Below the pieces are notes generated by a model, which was not told where the DNA came from, made no database searches, and saw nothing but the letters and a program-made list of their open reading frames with translations. The translations under genes and the position numbers were made by a program. A stretch of DNA of 40,165 nucleotides from an uncultured Nitrospira sp. (GTDB lineage: Bacteria; Nitrospirota; Nitrospiria; Nitrospirales; Nitrospiraceae), in the NCBI GenBank assembly GCA_902500775.1, contig CABVRZ010000003.1, positions 175,450 to 215,614 of the forward strand, read 5' to 3'. Shown piece by piece: positions 7,198-15,855 of the stretch (position 1 is its first letter; the number at the start of each line of letters is the position of its first letter).

Positions 7198-7524
7198 ATG
7201 AGGGGCATACTCATGGCGATCAGTGGGACGATCGTGCTGATGAGCGGTATGGTCTATGGCCAATCTGACACGCAGGCGATCGATCAACCGGACACCAATC
7301 ACGGGGAATGGATCGAACGCAGCTTCGATCGAGGACAACTTGATCGTCGGGAAGAGGCTCGGCCTGAGCGTGAACCAGATCGTATCGATCGTACGGAGAA
7401 TCGTGCAAAAGCGGACGGGGCCATGACCAAGAAAAAAACCGCACGGACCGGTGCGAAGCAGAAGCGCGCACCCCGACCTATTGTCCGAGAGCGGCACGCG
7501 TACCAGGGTGCCCCGCATCATTGA
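7198..7524 (+). CDS. Small secreted Arg-rich protein
   Basis: 108 residues from ATG 7198, with AGGAGGG at 7187-7193, 4 nt upstream. A hydrophobic signal (ILMAISGTIVLMSGMVYG) ends near residue 21. The rest is charged and probably disordered: FDRGQLDRREEARPEREPDR, then a basic stretch TKKKTARTGAKQKRAPRP. The DRREEARPER motif links it to the two other Asp/Arg-rich exported proteins of this block. The C-terminus is strongly basic, unlike theirs, so contact with nucleic acid or anionic polymers is possible but unproven. A terminator follows 26 nt after the stop. Confidence 0.65.
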   Translation: MRGILMAISGTIVLMSGMVYGQSDTQAIDQPDTNHGEWIERSFDRGQLDRREEARPEREPDRIDRTENRAKADGAMTKKKTARTGAKQKRAPRPIVRERHAYQGAPHH

Positions 7525-7550
7525 TTGAGAACGGATACCGTTAAGGGGAT

Positions 7551-7588
7551 GGGCGCCGGCGATGTCAATTGCGGCGTCCTTTTTGTTT
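7551..7588 (+). terminator. Rho-independent terminator ending the surface-protein block
   Basis: The stem GGGCGCCG (7551-7558) pairs with CGGCGTCC (7572-7579) with one G-U pair and a 13-nt loop, and is followed by TTTTTGTTT. It separates the exported-protein block from the tRNA nucleotidyltransferase gene. Confidence 0.75.
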
Positions 7589-7627
7589 CCTCTCAGATCC
7601 AGTCAACCTGCAGGCGGGTTCACCACT

Positions 7628-7655
7628 TTGTGTCTCATCTGGTCCCTGCTACAAT
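7628..7655 (+). promoter_or_regulatory. Sigma70-like promoter for a leaderless cca mRNA
   Basis: TTGTGT (7628-7633), a 16-nt spacer and TACAAT (7650-7655) precede ATG 7662 by 6 nt. The expected start of transcription falls on or next to the A of the start codon, and no ribosome site is present. Confidence 0.55.
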
Positions 7656-7661
7656 GCCGGC

Positions 7662-10298
7662 ATGGAGGTCATCGCGACGCACGGCAATGCGGATTTCGAC
7701 GGTCTGGCCTCCATGGTGGCGGCACGCAAGCTGTATCCAGGAGCGCGATTGGTCCTGCCGGCCGGGGCACAGGAAGCGGTTCGTAATTTTCTCTCCGTTC
7801 ACGATCTCGATATCACCAAGCTGAAAGACATCGATCTCTCGCACGTCACCAGGGTGATCTTGGTCGACACGCAGGAGCCGAACCGAATCGGAACGCTCCA
7901 CACATGCTTGGAGAATCCGGCCGTCGACATCGTGGTGTTCGATCACCACTTTGACGCAGACTCGACCTGCGTCGGTCGTTCGAAACAGTCTGTAGTCGAA
8001 TCGGTTGGGGCCACGATCACGTTACTCATCGAGCAACTCCGCCGGCGACACATCCCCCTAACACCATTTGAGGCAACGATGATGGCGTTGGGCCTCTACG
8101 AAGAGACCGGCTCATTTGCCTTTGCATCCACAACCAGCCGGGACTTTGAGGCCGGAGCGTTTCTTGTCGCGGCTGGTGCGGATCTGAACATGGTGACGGA
8201 TCTGCTGCGTCGTCCGCTCGATCCCGATGCCGTCGCGTTGCTGAGTGATTTCTTGGAACATAGTGAAGTGCACTACCTCGATGGTCGCAAGGTGTTGGTG
8301 ACGTACAGCACGATCGATCGGTGCCGCGGAGAAGCCGCTGGGGTCGTGCACACCCTGGCGGAATTGCAAGGCGTTGATGCCGTCCTTGTGGCGGTGATGA
8401 TGGCGGATCGGGTGGAAGTGATTGGCCGGAGCCGTCGGCCTGAGATTGACGTCGGGTGGATCGCACGGGAGTTTGGCGGTGGCGGTCATGCTGTCGCGGC
8501 GTCTGCGACAGTCAAAGGAAAGACGCTGTTTGAAGTCAAGGAGATGATTGTCCGGTTGCTCACCACGCAGTATCGCCCGACGCTCTTGGCTCAAGACGTC
8601 ATGACTCATCCGGTCAAAACGGTCAAGGCCCACGTCACTGTGGCGGACGCCGGACAACGGATGACGACCTATGGTCTAAATGTCTTTCCGATCGTGGATG
8701 AGAAGGACCGGTACATCGGACTTGTCAGCCGAGAGTCGATTCAGAAAGCCTTATTTCATCAGCTCGGCAAGCTGGCGGTGCGTGACATCATGCAGGCGGA
8801 CGTCTATGCCGCGCAGCCAGATACGTCGTTTCATGAAATCGAAACCGTCATGATCGAACGCAACCAGCGATGTGTGCCGATCCTCAACGAGACAAACATC
8901 ATTGGGGTCATCACGAGAACGGATTTGCTACGGACCTTACACGATGACGTTTTGAAGGTGGCACGGCTGCGTGCCATCCAGCCGGGCGAACTCGAACCTG
9001 AAATGGCTGGACCTCGCCGTAACGTGCATGGGCTCTTGCGAAGCCGCTTGCCGCCGCGCCTCGTCTCCTTGTTGGAAGAAGCTGGTCAGTTGGCCGACCG
9101 CTGTGAGGTTCCGCTATTCCTCGTCGGCGGAGGCGTACGGGACCTTTTGCTGGGCATCAAGAATCTCGATCTGGACCTGGTGGTTGAAGGCGATGGCATC
9201 GTCTTCGCACGAAAACTTGGTGACAGGCTAGAGGCGCGGGTCAAGGTGCATGAACGGTTCGGGACAGCGATCGTGCTGCTGTCCGATGGCTTCAAGCTCG
9301 ATATTGCCACGGCGAGAACGGAATATTACGAATACCCCACGGCCCTGCCGACGGTAGAACACAGTTCCATCAAAAAGGATCTCTATCGTCGCGACTTCAC
9401 GATCAACGCCTTGGCGGTTCGATTAAATGGGAAGGGCTTTGGCGATGTGCTGGACTTTTACGGAGGCCAGCGAGACCTGAACGACAGAGTGATTCGCGTC
9501 CTGCACGGGCTGAGTTTCGTCGAAGATCCGACTCGTGTTTTCCGGGCAGTTCGGTTTGAAACTCGATTCAGGTTTCATCTTGGCAAGGATACGCTCGCCT
9601 TGATCGCCGGCGCGGTAAAGATGAATCTGTTTCACCGATTGTCTGGCTACCGCCTTCTGGAAGAGTTGAAGCTTCTCTTATCTGATCAAGAACCCAAGCA
9701 GGCACTGCAACGACTGGCAGAGTTGAAATTGCTTCCATTTATCCATCCGAGCTTAAGTTGGTCTGATCGGATGGAGACGCTGTTGAAGGCGATCGATGAA
9801 GCGGTCGATTGGTACCGGCTCCTATACCTGGATCGGAGCATGGACGTCTGGTTGGTCTACATGATGGGCCTGATCGAGCTGTTGCCGGCGCGCGCACTCA
9901 AGGATCTGCTCAAACGCTTTCCCTTTTCCGAACAAGAAGCCGGCAAGCTCAAGATGGCTCGTGTGGGTTGTCACCACGTAGCCCGTCGACTTGCGTCAAC
10001 ACGACTGCTCAAACCAGCCGAGGTCTACCATCTCTTGTCGGGAATCGCCGATGAAACACTCCTGATGCTCATGGCGAGGAGTAAAGGGGAGGCGGTCAAA
10101 CGACAGATCTCCGCGTACCTGACCACCTATCAACACATCAAACCGACCCTCACCGGCAGAGATCTGAAAGCGATGGGGCTCAAACCTGGTCCGAAGTTCA
10201 AGCGGATCCTCGATGGCTTGCTGGACGCACGCTTGAATGGGGAGGTCAAGACAGAGACAGAAGAACGAGGCCTGGTTGCAAAAATGGTTGTGGCTTGA
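7662..10298 (+). CDS. cca: DHH-CBS-nucleotidyltransferase protein (tRNA CCA- or A-adding type)
   Basis: 878 residues from ATG 7662; the frame is open earlier, but MEVIATHGNADFDGLASM is the normal start of this family. Domain order: DHH phosphoesterase (about 1-150; NADFDG near residue 9, VDTQEPNRIG, FDHHF near 92), DHHA1 (about 220-310; GGGGHAVAAS), two CBS modules (about 310-430; QDVMTHPVKTVKAHVTVADA and VRDIMQ), then the class II polynucleotide polymerase head (about 480-620; LVGGGVRDLLLG, DLDLVVEGDG) and its RNA-binding helices. Such long forms extend tRNA 3' ends with CCA or, in species with split activities, only A. Which applies cannot be read here. The CBS pair suggests adenylate sensing and the DHH part a phosphodiesterase or nuclease. 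The next gene begins 17 nt downstream. Confidence 0.9.
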   Translation: MEVIATHGNADFDGLASMVAARKLYPGARLVLPAGAQEAVRNFLSVHDLDITKLKDIDLSHVTRVILVDTQEPNRIGTLHTCLENPAVDIVVFDHHFDADSTCVGRSKQSVVESVGATITLLIEQLRRRHIPLTPFEATMMALGLYEETGSFAFASTTSRDFEAGAFLVAAGADLNMVTDLLRRPLDPDAVALLSDFLEHSEVHYLDGRKVLVTYSTIDRCRGEAAGVVHTLAELQGVDAVLVAVMMADRVEVIGRSRRPEIDVGWIAREFGGGGHAVAASATVKGKTLFEVKEMIVRLLTTQYRPTLLAQDVMTHPVKTVKAHVTVADAGQRMTTYGLNVFPIVDEKDRYIGLVSRESIQKALFHQLGKLAVRDIMQADVYAAQPDTSFHEIETVMIERNQRCVPILNETNIIGVITRTDLLRTLHDDVLKVARLRAIQPGELEPEMAGPRRNVHGLLRSRLPPRLVSLLEEAGQLADRCEVPLFLVGGGVRDLLLGIKNLDLDLVVEGDGIVFARKLGDRLEARVKVHERFGTAIVLLSDGFKLDIATARTEYYEYPTALPTVEHSSIKKDLYRRDFTINALAVRLNGKGFGDVLDFYGGQRDLNDRVIRVLHGLSFVEDPTRVFRAVRFETRFRFHLGKDTLALIAGAVKMNLFHRLSGYRLLEELKLLLSDQEPKQALQRLAELKLLPFIHPSLSWSDRMETLLKAIDEAVDWYRLLYLDRSMDVWLVYMMGLIELLPARALKDLLKRFPFSEQEAGKLKMARVGCHHVARRLASTRLLKPAEVYHLLSGIADETLLMLMARSKGEAVKRQISAYLTTYQHIKPTLTGRDLKAMGLKPGPKFKRILDGLLDARLNGEVKTETEERGLVAKMVVA

Positions 10299-10315
10299 AG
10301 GAGTACGTACTGGAT

Positions 10316-11434
10316 ATGATGGTTGTTTCACGATTCTTGAACTGGTCTCTCATCAATCGTTCCTGCGGCGCGTTCGTGTTGCTGTGCACGTTGTCACTGG
10401 TCGCTTGTGAACAGAAAAGTGAGCCTGAGGTTGTACGCCCGGTACGCAGCATGGTGATCGAAACCCATCTGTCCGGTGATCTCATCGTGCTGACGGGACA
10501 ACTGCATGCGCGTGACGAAACGAAGTTGGCCTTTCGGTTGTCGGGCAAGCTCATTCAGAGCCTGGTGGCTGTTGGCGATACGGTGAAGGCCGGTCAGATT
10601 CTTGCTCACTTGGATGCCGCAACGGAGCGCAATGCGCGAAATGCCACGCAAGCCGATTATGTCGCCGCGCTGGCCTTACTGGACCAAACTACGGCTGCTG
10701 ACCGTCGGTTCGGCAACCTGCTCAAGGAAAAAGCCGTGTCGCAAGCCGAGTATGAAGAGGCAGTGCGACAACTGAAAGCGGCGCAGTCCCAAGTCAACGC
10801 GACTCGAGCCAAGCTCAACTCGGCGGAGGTGCAGCTAAGTTATACGGAGCTCAAGGCTGACGCGAATGGAGTGATTACCGCTAAGGGGGCGGAGCCTGGT
10901 GAGGTTGTTCAAGCGGGACAAATGATTTTTTCGTTGGCCCATCAGGAAGGCCGCGATGCGGTCTTCGATATGCCGGCCAAGGTTATTCGTGACGGCATGT
11001 CGACTCATCAAGAAATTGACGTGTGGTTGGCCGATAATTCTGCCATCAAGACCGTCGGCCATGTCCGTGAGATCTCCCCTCAGGCGAACCAGTCGACCAG
11101 GACGTATCCGGTGAAGGTTGGTCTTGATGCCATTCCTTCCGGGATGTTTTTAGGGTCCACCATTGTGGGGAGGATGAAGTTGCGGGCCGATACTCAGATC
11201 GAAATTCCATCTTCTGCCCTGACAATGCAAGAGACCCATCCTGCCGTGTGGGTCATCAATCCTAAAACCCATACCGTTCAGAGACGTGAGATTGAAGTGG
11301 CCCGCTATAACCAGAACGCAGTCGTGGTTACCTCCGGGCTGGAGTCAGGCGAACGAATCGTCACGGCAGGGACTCAAGCCCTCCATCAAGGACAGCAGGT
11401 ACAAGTGTTGGAGGACTTGAATGGCCGGCATTAA
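10316..11434 (+). CDS. RND efflux periplasmic adaptor lipoprotein (membrane fusion protein)
   Basis: 372 residues from ATG 10316 (ATG 10319 also possible), with AAGGAG 12 nt upstream. The signal ends in lipobox L28-V-A-C31, so the protein is lipid-anchored like AcrA. The order is: beta-barrel strand (LIVLTGQLHARDETKLAFR), first half of the lipoyl domain (GKLIQSLVAVGDTVKAGQILAHLD), a coiled-coil hairpin of about 70 residues containing EKAVSQAEYEEAVRQLKAAQ, the second lipoyl half (KADANGVITAKGAEPGEVVQ), then the barrel and membrane-proximal domains ending in SGLESGERIVTAGTQAL. It bridges the RND pump of the next gene to an outer-membrane channel, which is not encoded in this window. The stop overlaps the pump gene by 14 nt. 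Confidence 0.9.
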   Translation: MMVVSRFLNWSLINRSCGAFVLLCTLSLVACEQKSEPEVVRPVRSMVIETHLSGDLIVLTGQLHARDETKLAFRLSGKLIQSLVAVGDTVKAGQILAHLDAATERNARNATQADYVAALALLDQTTAADRRFGNLLKEKAVSQAEYEEAVRQLKAAQSQVNATRAKLNSAEVQLSYTELKADANGVITAKGAEPGEVVQAGQMIFSLAHQEGRDAVFDMPAKVIRDGMSTHQEIDVWLADNSAIKTVGHVREISPQANQSTRTYPVKVGLDAIPSGMFLGSTIVGRMKLRADTQIEIPSSALTMQETHPAVWVINPKTHTVQRREIEVARYNQNAVVVTSGLESGERIVTAGTQALHQGQQVQVLEDLNGRH

Positions 11435-14400
11435 CCTATCCGAATGGGCCATTCGCCACAAGTCTCTGACGCTCTACTTCATGGTCGTGACGCTCATCGC
11501 GGGAACCTATGCCTATTTTCATTTGGGGCGTAACGAAGATCCGCCGTTTACAATCCGGGTCATGGTGGTGCAAACCCTTTGGCCTGGCGCCACACAAGAT
11601 GAAACAATGCAGCAGGTCACGGACCGTATCGAGAAGAAGCTGCAAGAGATTCCCTATCTGGATCACCTGAAAAGCTATACGACGGCGGGCAAGTCGACCA
11701 TCTTCCTGTCCCTCCTGGATAGCTCGCCCAACGAAGAAATTCCCGCGATCTGGTATCAGGTTCGAAAAAAAGTCGGCGACATTACGCACACGCTTCCTCA
11801 AGGCACGAGAGGGCCGTTTTTCAATGATGAGTTTGGTGACACATTCGGCATTATTTACGCGTTCACCGCCGACGGATTTTCACATCGCGAGCTGCGCGAC
11901 TATGTCGAGCTGGCTCGGTCGCGCCTCTTGGAGGTACCCGATGTATCGAAGGTCGACACGATCGGAGCGCAGAACGAAACGATCTACATTGAGTTCTCCA
12001 CGCAGCGGCTGGCTGAGCTTGAACTCGATCGATTCGCCTTGATCAGGGCCCTCCAAGAGCAAAACGCAGTCAATCCATCCGGCATCGTCGAAACACATGA
12101 TGAGCGAGTGTTGGTGGAGGTCTCTGGAAAATTCCTCTCGGAACAGGATTTTCTGCAGATCAACTTTGCCATCGGCAACCGCATGCTGCGGTTAGGCGAT
12201 CTGGCGACTGTGTCCCGTGGGTACAAAGATCCTCCACAGCCCCTCTTTCGAGTGAATGGCCGGAACGCGATCGGTCTGGCTATCTCGATGCGATCGGCCG
12301 GCGATCTCCTCGCACTTGAACGCAATCTTCAGCGTACCGTGCGGCAACTGATGGCTACCTTGCCCATTGGTATTGACATGCACCTGGTCGCGGACCAGCC
12401 CAAGGTTGTGCACGACGCCGTCCATGATTTTATGGAGTCCTTGTGGGAGGCCATCGCGATCGTGCTCGGGGTCAGTTTTCTCAGCCTCGGCGTTCGAGCG
12501 GGGCTCGTCGTGGCTTGCTCGATCCCCCTGGTGTTGGCCTGCGTGTTTGTCGTGATGGAAATCGTTGGCATTGATTTCCAACGGATCTCTCTCGGCGCGC
12601 TCATTATCTCGCTGGGATTGCTGGTCGATGACGCCATGATCACAGTGGAAAGTATGATCACCAAGCTTGAGCAGGGCTGGGATGCCTTCCGTTCCGCGAC
12701 CTATGCGTACACGACCACAGCATTTCCGATGTTGACCGGCACCCTCGTGACTATGATCGGCTTTGTGCCGGTCGGTTTCGCCAAGAGCGGGGCGGGGGAG
12801 TATACCTTCTCGCTCTTTGTGGTGGTGGCGGTCGCCTTGCTCGCTTCCTGGTTTGTCGCGGTACTGTTCTCGCCCCTGATCGGCACGCTCGTACTGTCAA
12901 CGTCGCGTCACTCCATCCAGACGGAGAAAGGGCCGGTCTTTCGATCCTTCCATCAGCTGCTGATGTGGTGCATGCGCCATTCGAAAACCACCATCGTGAT
13001 GACTATCGTCCTCTTTTGTGGTTCGTTGGCTCTGCTCCCCTTGGTGCCCAATCAATTTTTTCCGTCCTCTGACCGCCCCGAGCTCATCGTCGATTTGCGC
13101 CTGCGACAGGATGCGTCGATGTATACGACAGACAAGCTCTCACAAAGACTCGATGCGATTCTCCGCAATGATGAAGAGATCGATCGCTGGAGTTCCTATG
13201 TCGGGCGAGGAGCCGTTCGTTTCTATTTGCCTCTCGACGTCCAATTGGACAACGAGTTTTTTACCGAGACCGTCATCGTGACGAAGAGTCTTGAGGCGCG
13301 TGAACGTGTGCGAACACGCCTGGAAGAGGCGTTGCCACGCACATTTCCCGAGGTGGTGTGGCGCCTCTACCCACTGGAATTAGGGCCTCCGGTCGGTTGG
13401 CCGGTTCAGTATCGCATCAGCGGACCAGATCCCATCAAGATCCGTGAGATCGCCGACAACGTGGCGAGTGTCATGGCGGCGACGCCGGAATTGAGGAATA
13501 TTAACTTCAATTGGATGGAGCCGATCAAAAAGTTGCGCATTCAGGTCCATCAGGACAAAACTCGACTCGTGGGGTTGACCTCATCGGACGTCGCACAGGC
13601 GATTAATCTTGTGGTGTCTGGCGAAACGGCCACGCAGATTCGTGATCACATCTATTTGATTGATGTCGTTGTCAGAGCCAAAGAGACCGAGCGCATGTCG
13701 TTAGACAGGATCCAGGCGCTGGGCATTCCACTGCCCAATGGAAAGACGGTGCCGTTAACGGAACTGGCGAGTATCCAGTACGAGCAAGATAGTCCTTTGA
13801 TTTGGCGCAGAGGTCGATTGCCGACACTCACCGTGCAGGCGGATGTCAAGAACGGTCTCATGCCCGACACGGCTGTCGCACATCTCCAATGGCCTATGTC
13901 GTCCTTACAGCAGCAACTTCCGCATGGCTATGACATTGCCGTTGGTGGCAGCGTGGAGGAAAGTACACGATCTCAGGCGTCGGTGGCCGCCGTCTTTCCG
14001 ATCACCATCATCATGATGATGATGACTGTGCTCATGGTGCAAATGCAGAATTTCAGCCGCCTGGCGCTGGTGCTGAGCGTCACACCGCTTGGCCTGATCG
14101 GCGTTGTTTTGGCTCTGCTTGTCTTACAGAAGGCGATGGGGTTTGTGGCCTTGTTGGGGGTCATTGCGCTGGTCGGCATGATCATCCGTAATTCCGTCAT
14201 CCTTGTCCATCAGATCCAAGTCGAGAGGGAAGCAGGGCATTCGGATTGGAATGCCATCGTGGAAGCCACCCTCTTGCGGTTCCGCCCGATCATGTTGACC
14301 GCCGTGGCCGCAATCCTTGGCATGTTGCCCATCGCCCCCACCGTATTCTGGGGTCCCATGGCGAATGCCATTATGGGTGGTCTGGCCGTTGCCACCATGC

Positions 14401-14489
14401 TCACCCTAATTTTTCTCCCATCTCTGTATGTCGTATGGTTCCGAGTGCGGGAAAATGTGCCGAACGTTGTTGCGTCAGCAGCAACATGA
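11421..14489 (+). CDS. RND-family efflux pump, inner-membrane subunit (AcrB-like)
   Basis: 1022 residues, the usual size. GGAGG lies 7 nt before the ATG, inside the end of the adaptor gene. TM1 (LTLYFMVVTLIAGTYAYF) is followed by the porter motif GRNEDPPFTIRVMVVQTLWP. A block of spans between about residues 335 and 550 includes LGLLVDDAMITVE near residue 400 with the Asp-Asp pair of the proton relay, and the second half repeats the plan and ends with four or five spans. The Asp pair argues for a drug/organic-solute type proton antiporter (HAE-like) rather than a metal pump, but substrate is not predictable. It forms the trimeric pump with the preceding adaptor. It is the last gene before the nuo operon. 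Confidence 0.92.
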   Translation: MAGINLSEWAIRHKSLTLYFMVVTLIAGTYAYFHLGRNEDPPFTIRVMVVQTLWPGATQDETMQQVTDRIEKKLQEIPYLDHLKSYTTAGKSTIFLSLLDSSPNEEIPAIWYQVRKKVGDITHTLPQGTRGPFFNDEFGDTFGIIYAFTADGFSHRELRDYVELARSRLLEVPDVSKVDTIGAQNETIYIEFSTQRLAELELDRFALIRALQEQNAVNPSGIVETHDERVLVEVSGKFLSEQDFLQINFAIGNRMLRLGDLATVSRGYKDPPQPLFRVNGRNAIGLAISMRSAGDLLALERNLQRTVRQLMATLPIGIDMHLVADQPKVVHDAVHDFMESLWEAIAIVLGVSFLSLGVRAGLVVACSIPLVLACVFVVMEIVGIDFQRISLGALIISLGLLVDDAMITVESMITKLEQGWDAFRSATYAYTTTAFPMLTGTLVTMIGFVPVGFAKSGAGEYTFSLFVVVAVALLASWFVAVLFSPLIGTLVLSTSRHSIQTEKGPVFRSFHQLLMWCMRHSKTTIVMTIVLFCGSLALLPLVPNQFFPSSDRPELIVDLRLRQDASMYTTDKLSQRLDAILRNDEEIDRWSSYVGRGAVRFYLPLDVQLDNEFFTETVIVTKSLEARERVRTRLEEALPRTFPEVVWRLYPLELGPPVGWPVQYRISGPDPIKIREIADNVASVMAATPELRNINFNWMEPIKKLRIQVHQDKTRLVGLTSSDVAQAINLVVSGETATQIRDHIYLIDVVVRAKETERMSLDRIQALGIPLPNGKTVPLTELASIQYEQDSPLIWRRGRLPTLTVQADVKNGLMPDTAVAHLQWPMSSLQQQLPHGYDIAVGGSVEESTRSQASVAAVFPITIIMMMMTVLMVQMQNFSRLALVLSVTPLGLIGVVLALLVLQKAMGFVALLGVIALVGMIIRNSVILVHQIQVEREAGHSDWNAIVEATLLRFRPIMLTAVAAILGMLPIAPTVFWGPMANAIMGGLAVATMLTLIFLPSLYVVWFRVRENVPNVVASAAT

Positions 14490-14699
14490 TCGCTTCCCTT
14501 CTCCTGCCGGACTAAGAATTCAGTATCGAGAAGCTCCCCAGAAATCATGTCTGCGTTGTGTTTCCCGTCTCATGGGCTGGAATTCATCGCCTCCAACCAG
14601 GATTGCAACATTTTCATTTTTTAAAGCCAAACCTTACCTGACGTGATATCCAAGGTGAGGAAAAGAACGTCTATCACAATTACATACATAAATATCGCC

Positions 14700-15164
14700 A
14701 TGGTAGATGATGCTATTTGGCAGATTTGCGTATACGGACTCTGTGTTGTCGTGGTGATTGTCGTCATGTTGGGAGTCCCCCCGCTGCTTGGGGAGCGGTA
14801 CTGGCGGAAACCCGAACGCCGGTCTGAAATCGCAACCGGCATTCCGTATGAATGTGGGATTCGGCCCACCGGCAATGCTCAGGTTCGCCCGCCTGTGCAG
14901 TATTATCTAATCGCCATGTTTTTCGTCATTTTTGATGTGGAGGCCGCATATCTCTATGCCTGGGCTGTTGCGGTACCGGAGACTGGCTGGTTGGGCTTTA
15001 TCGAAGTGACGATCTTTGTCTCCATTCTCCTGGCATCGCTGGCCTATCTCTGGCTCACCGGGGCGCTTGATTGGCATGCCCACGCTCATCGTCCTCGAGC
15101 CCGGCACGAACAGAAATCGCGCATAAACAGGGCAACGGAGCTCTACAATGACCGAGTGGCGTAA
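14700..15164 (+). CDS. nuoA: NADH:quinone oxidoreductase subunit A
   Basis: 154 residues from ATG 14700; the frame is open upstream, but nothing before [13 protein letters not shown] looks like this family. Three membrane spans are visible (about 7-28, 68-90 and 98-118). The conserved loop contains [20 protein letters not shown], and [17 protein letters not shown] carries the acidic pair of TM2. It sits at the hinge between the membrane arm and the hydrophilic arm of complex I. No clear ribosome site precedes the ATG and the 40 bases upstream are AT-rich. The end overlaps nuoB by 17 nt. It opens a 13-gene operon in the E. coli order. Confidence 0.93.
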   Translation: MVDDAIWQICVYGLCVVVVIVVMLGVPPLLGERYWRKPERRSEIATGIPYECGIRPTGNAQVRPPVQYYLIAMFFVIFDVEAAYLYAWAVAVPETGWLGFIEVTIFVSILLASLAYLWLTGALDWHAHAHRPRARHEQKSRINRATELYNDRVA

Positions 15165-15855
15165 TGGACGACTGGAAGGTGTGCGGGTGACCGAGGGCGG
15201 CGACGGTCCGTTAACCTCTGTCGTTGGGCAGTCGGTCCTCTTTGCAAAACTCCAAGATCTCTTGGCCTGGGGACGGAAAAGTTCCCTCTGGCCCTTGAAT
15301 TTCGGCTTGTCGTGCTGTTTCGTCGAAATGGCGACGAGTTTCACCAGTGTGTACGACGTGGCGCGATTTGGTGCTGAAGTCGCGCGCGGTTCACCGCGAC
15401 AGGCCGATGTGTTGGTCGTCTCGGGAACGGTATTTTTGAAGGTCGCCCCCGTGATCAAGCAGCTGTACGAACAGATGCTTGAGCCACGTTGGGTGATTTC
15501 GATGGGATCCTGCTCGAACTCCGGCGGAATGTTCGACGCCTATTCGGTGGTGCAAGGAGTCGATAAATTTATCCCCGTGGACGTGTATATGCCAGGATGT
15601 CCCCCGCCGCCACACGCCTTTATGGAATGCCTGCTACTCCTCCAGAACATGGTCGGGTCGGAGCGTCGACCGTTGGGTTGGTGGTTCGGTCCACAAGAGG
15701 TTCAGAAACCCATCATGCCTTCGATGCGAGATGCGAAACGGACGGAACGAATGAGTCAACGAGAATATCCCGGTATAGACGTGCTTCCTCGGACGGATAT
15801 TCTCTCCCCCCATTTTGCCGGCCAGCCAAACGGACGCTCGAAGACGAAACCATGA
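15148..15855 (+). CDS. nuoB: NADH:quinone oxidoreductase subunit B (cluster N2)
   Basis: 235 residues. The N2 iron-sulfur ligands are visible: the tandem C56-C57 in [12 protein letters not shown]122 in GSCSNSGG and C151 in PGCPPPP. N2 is the last cluster before quinone. The fold region ends near residue 185; the remaining 50 residues (about 186-235) are a charged tail without recognisable motif, somewhat longer than in common NuoB proteins. The gene overlaps nuoA at its start and shares ATGA with nuoCD at its end, so translation is coupled on both sides. Confidence 0.95.
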   Translation: MTEWRNGRLEGVRVTEGGDGPLTSVVGQSVLFAKLQDLLAWGRKSSLWPLNFGLSCCFVEMATSFTSVYDVARFGAEVARGSPRQADVLVVSGTVFLKVAPVIKQLYEQMLEPRWVISMGSCSNSGGMFDAYSVVQGVDKFIPVDVYMPGCPPPPHAFMECLLLLQNMVGSERRPLGWWFGPQEVQKPIMPSMRDAKRTERMSQREYPGIDVLPRTDILSPHFAGQPNGRSKTKP

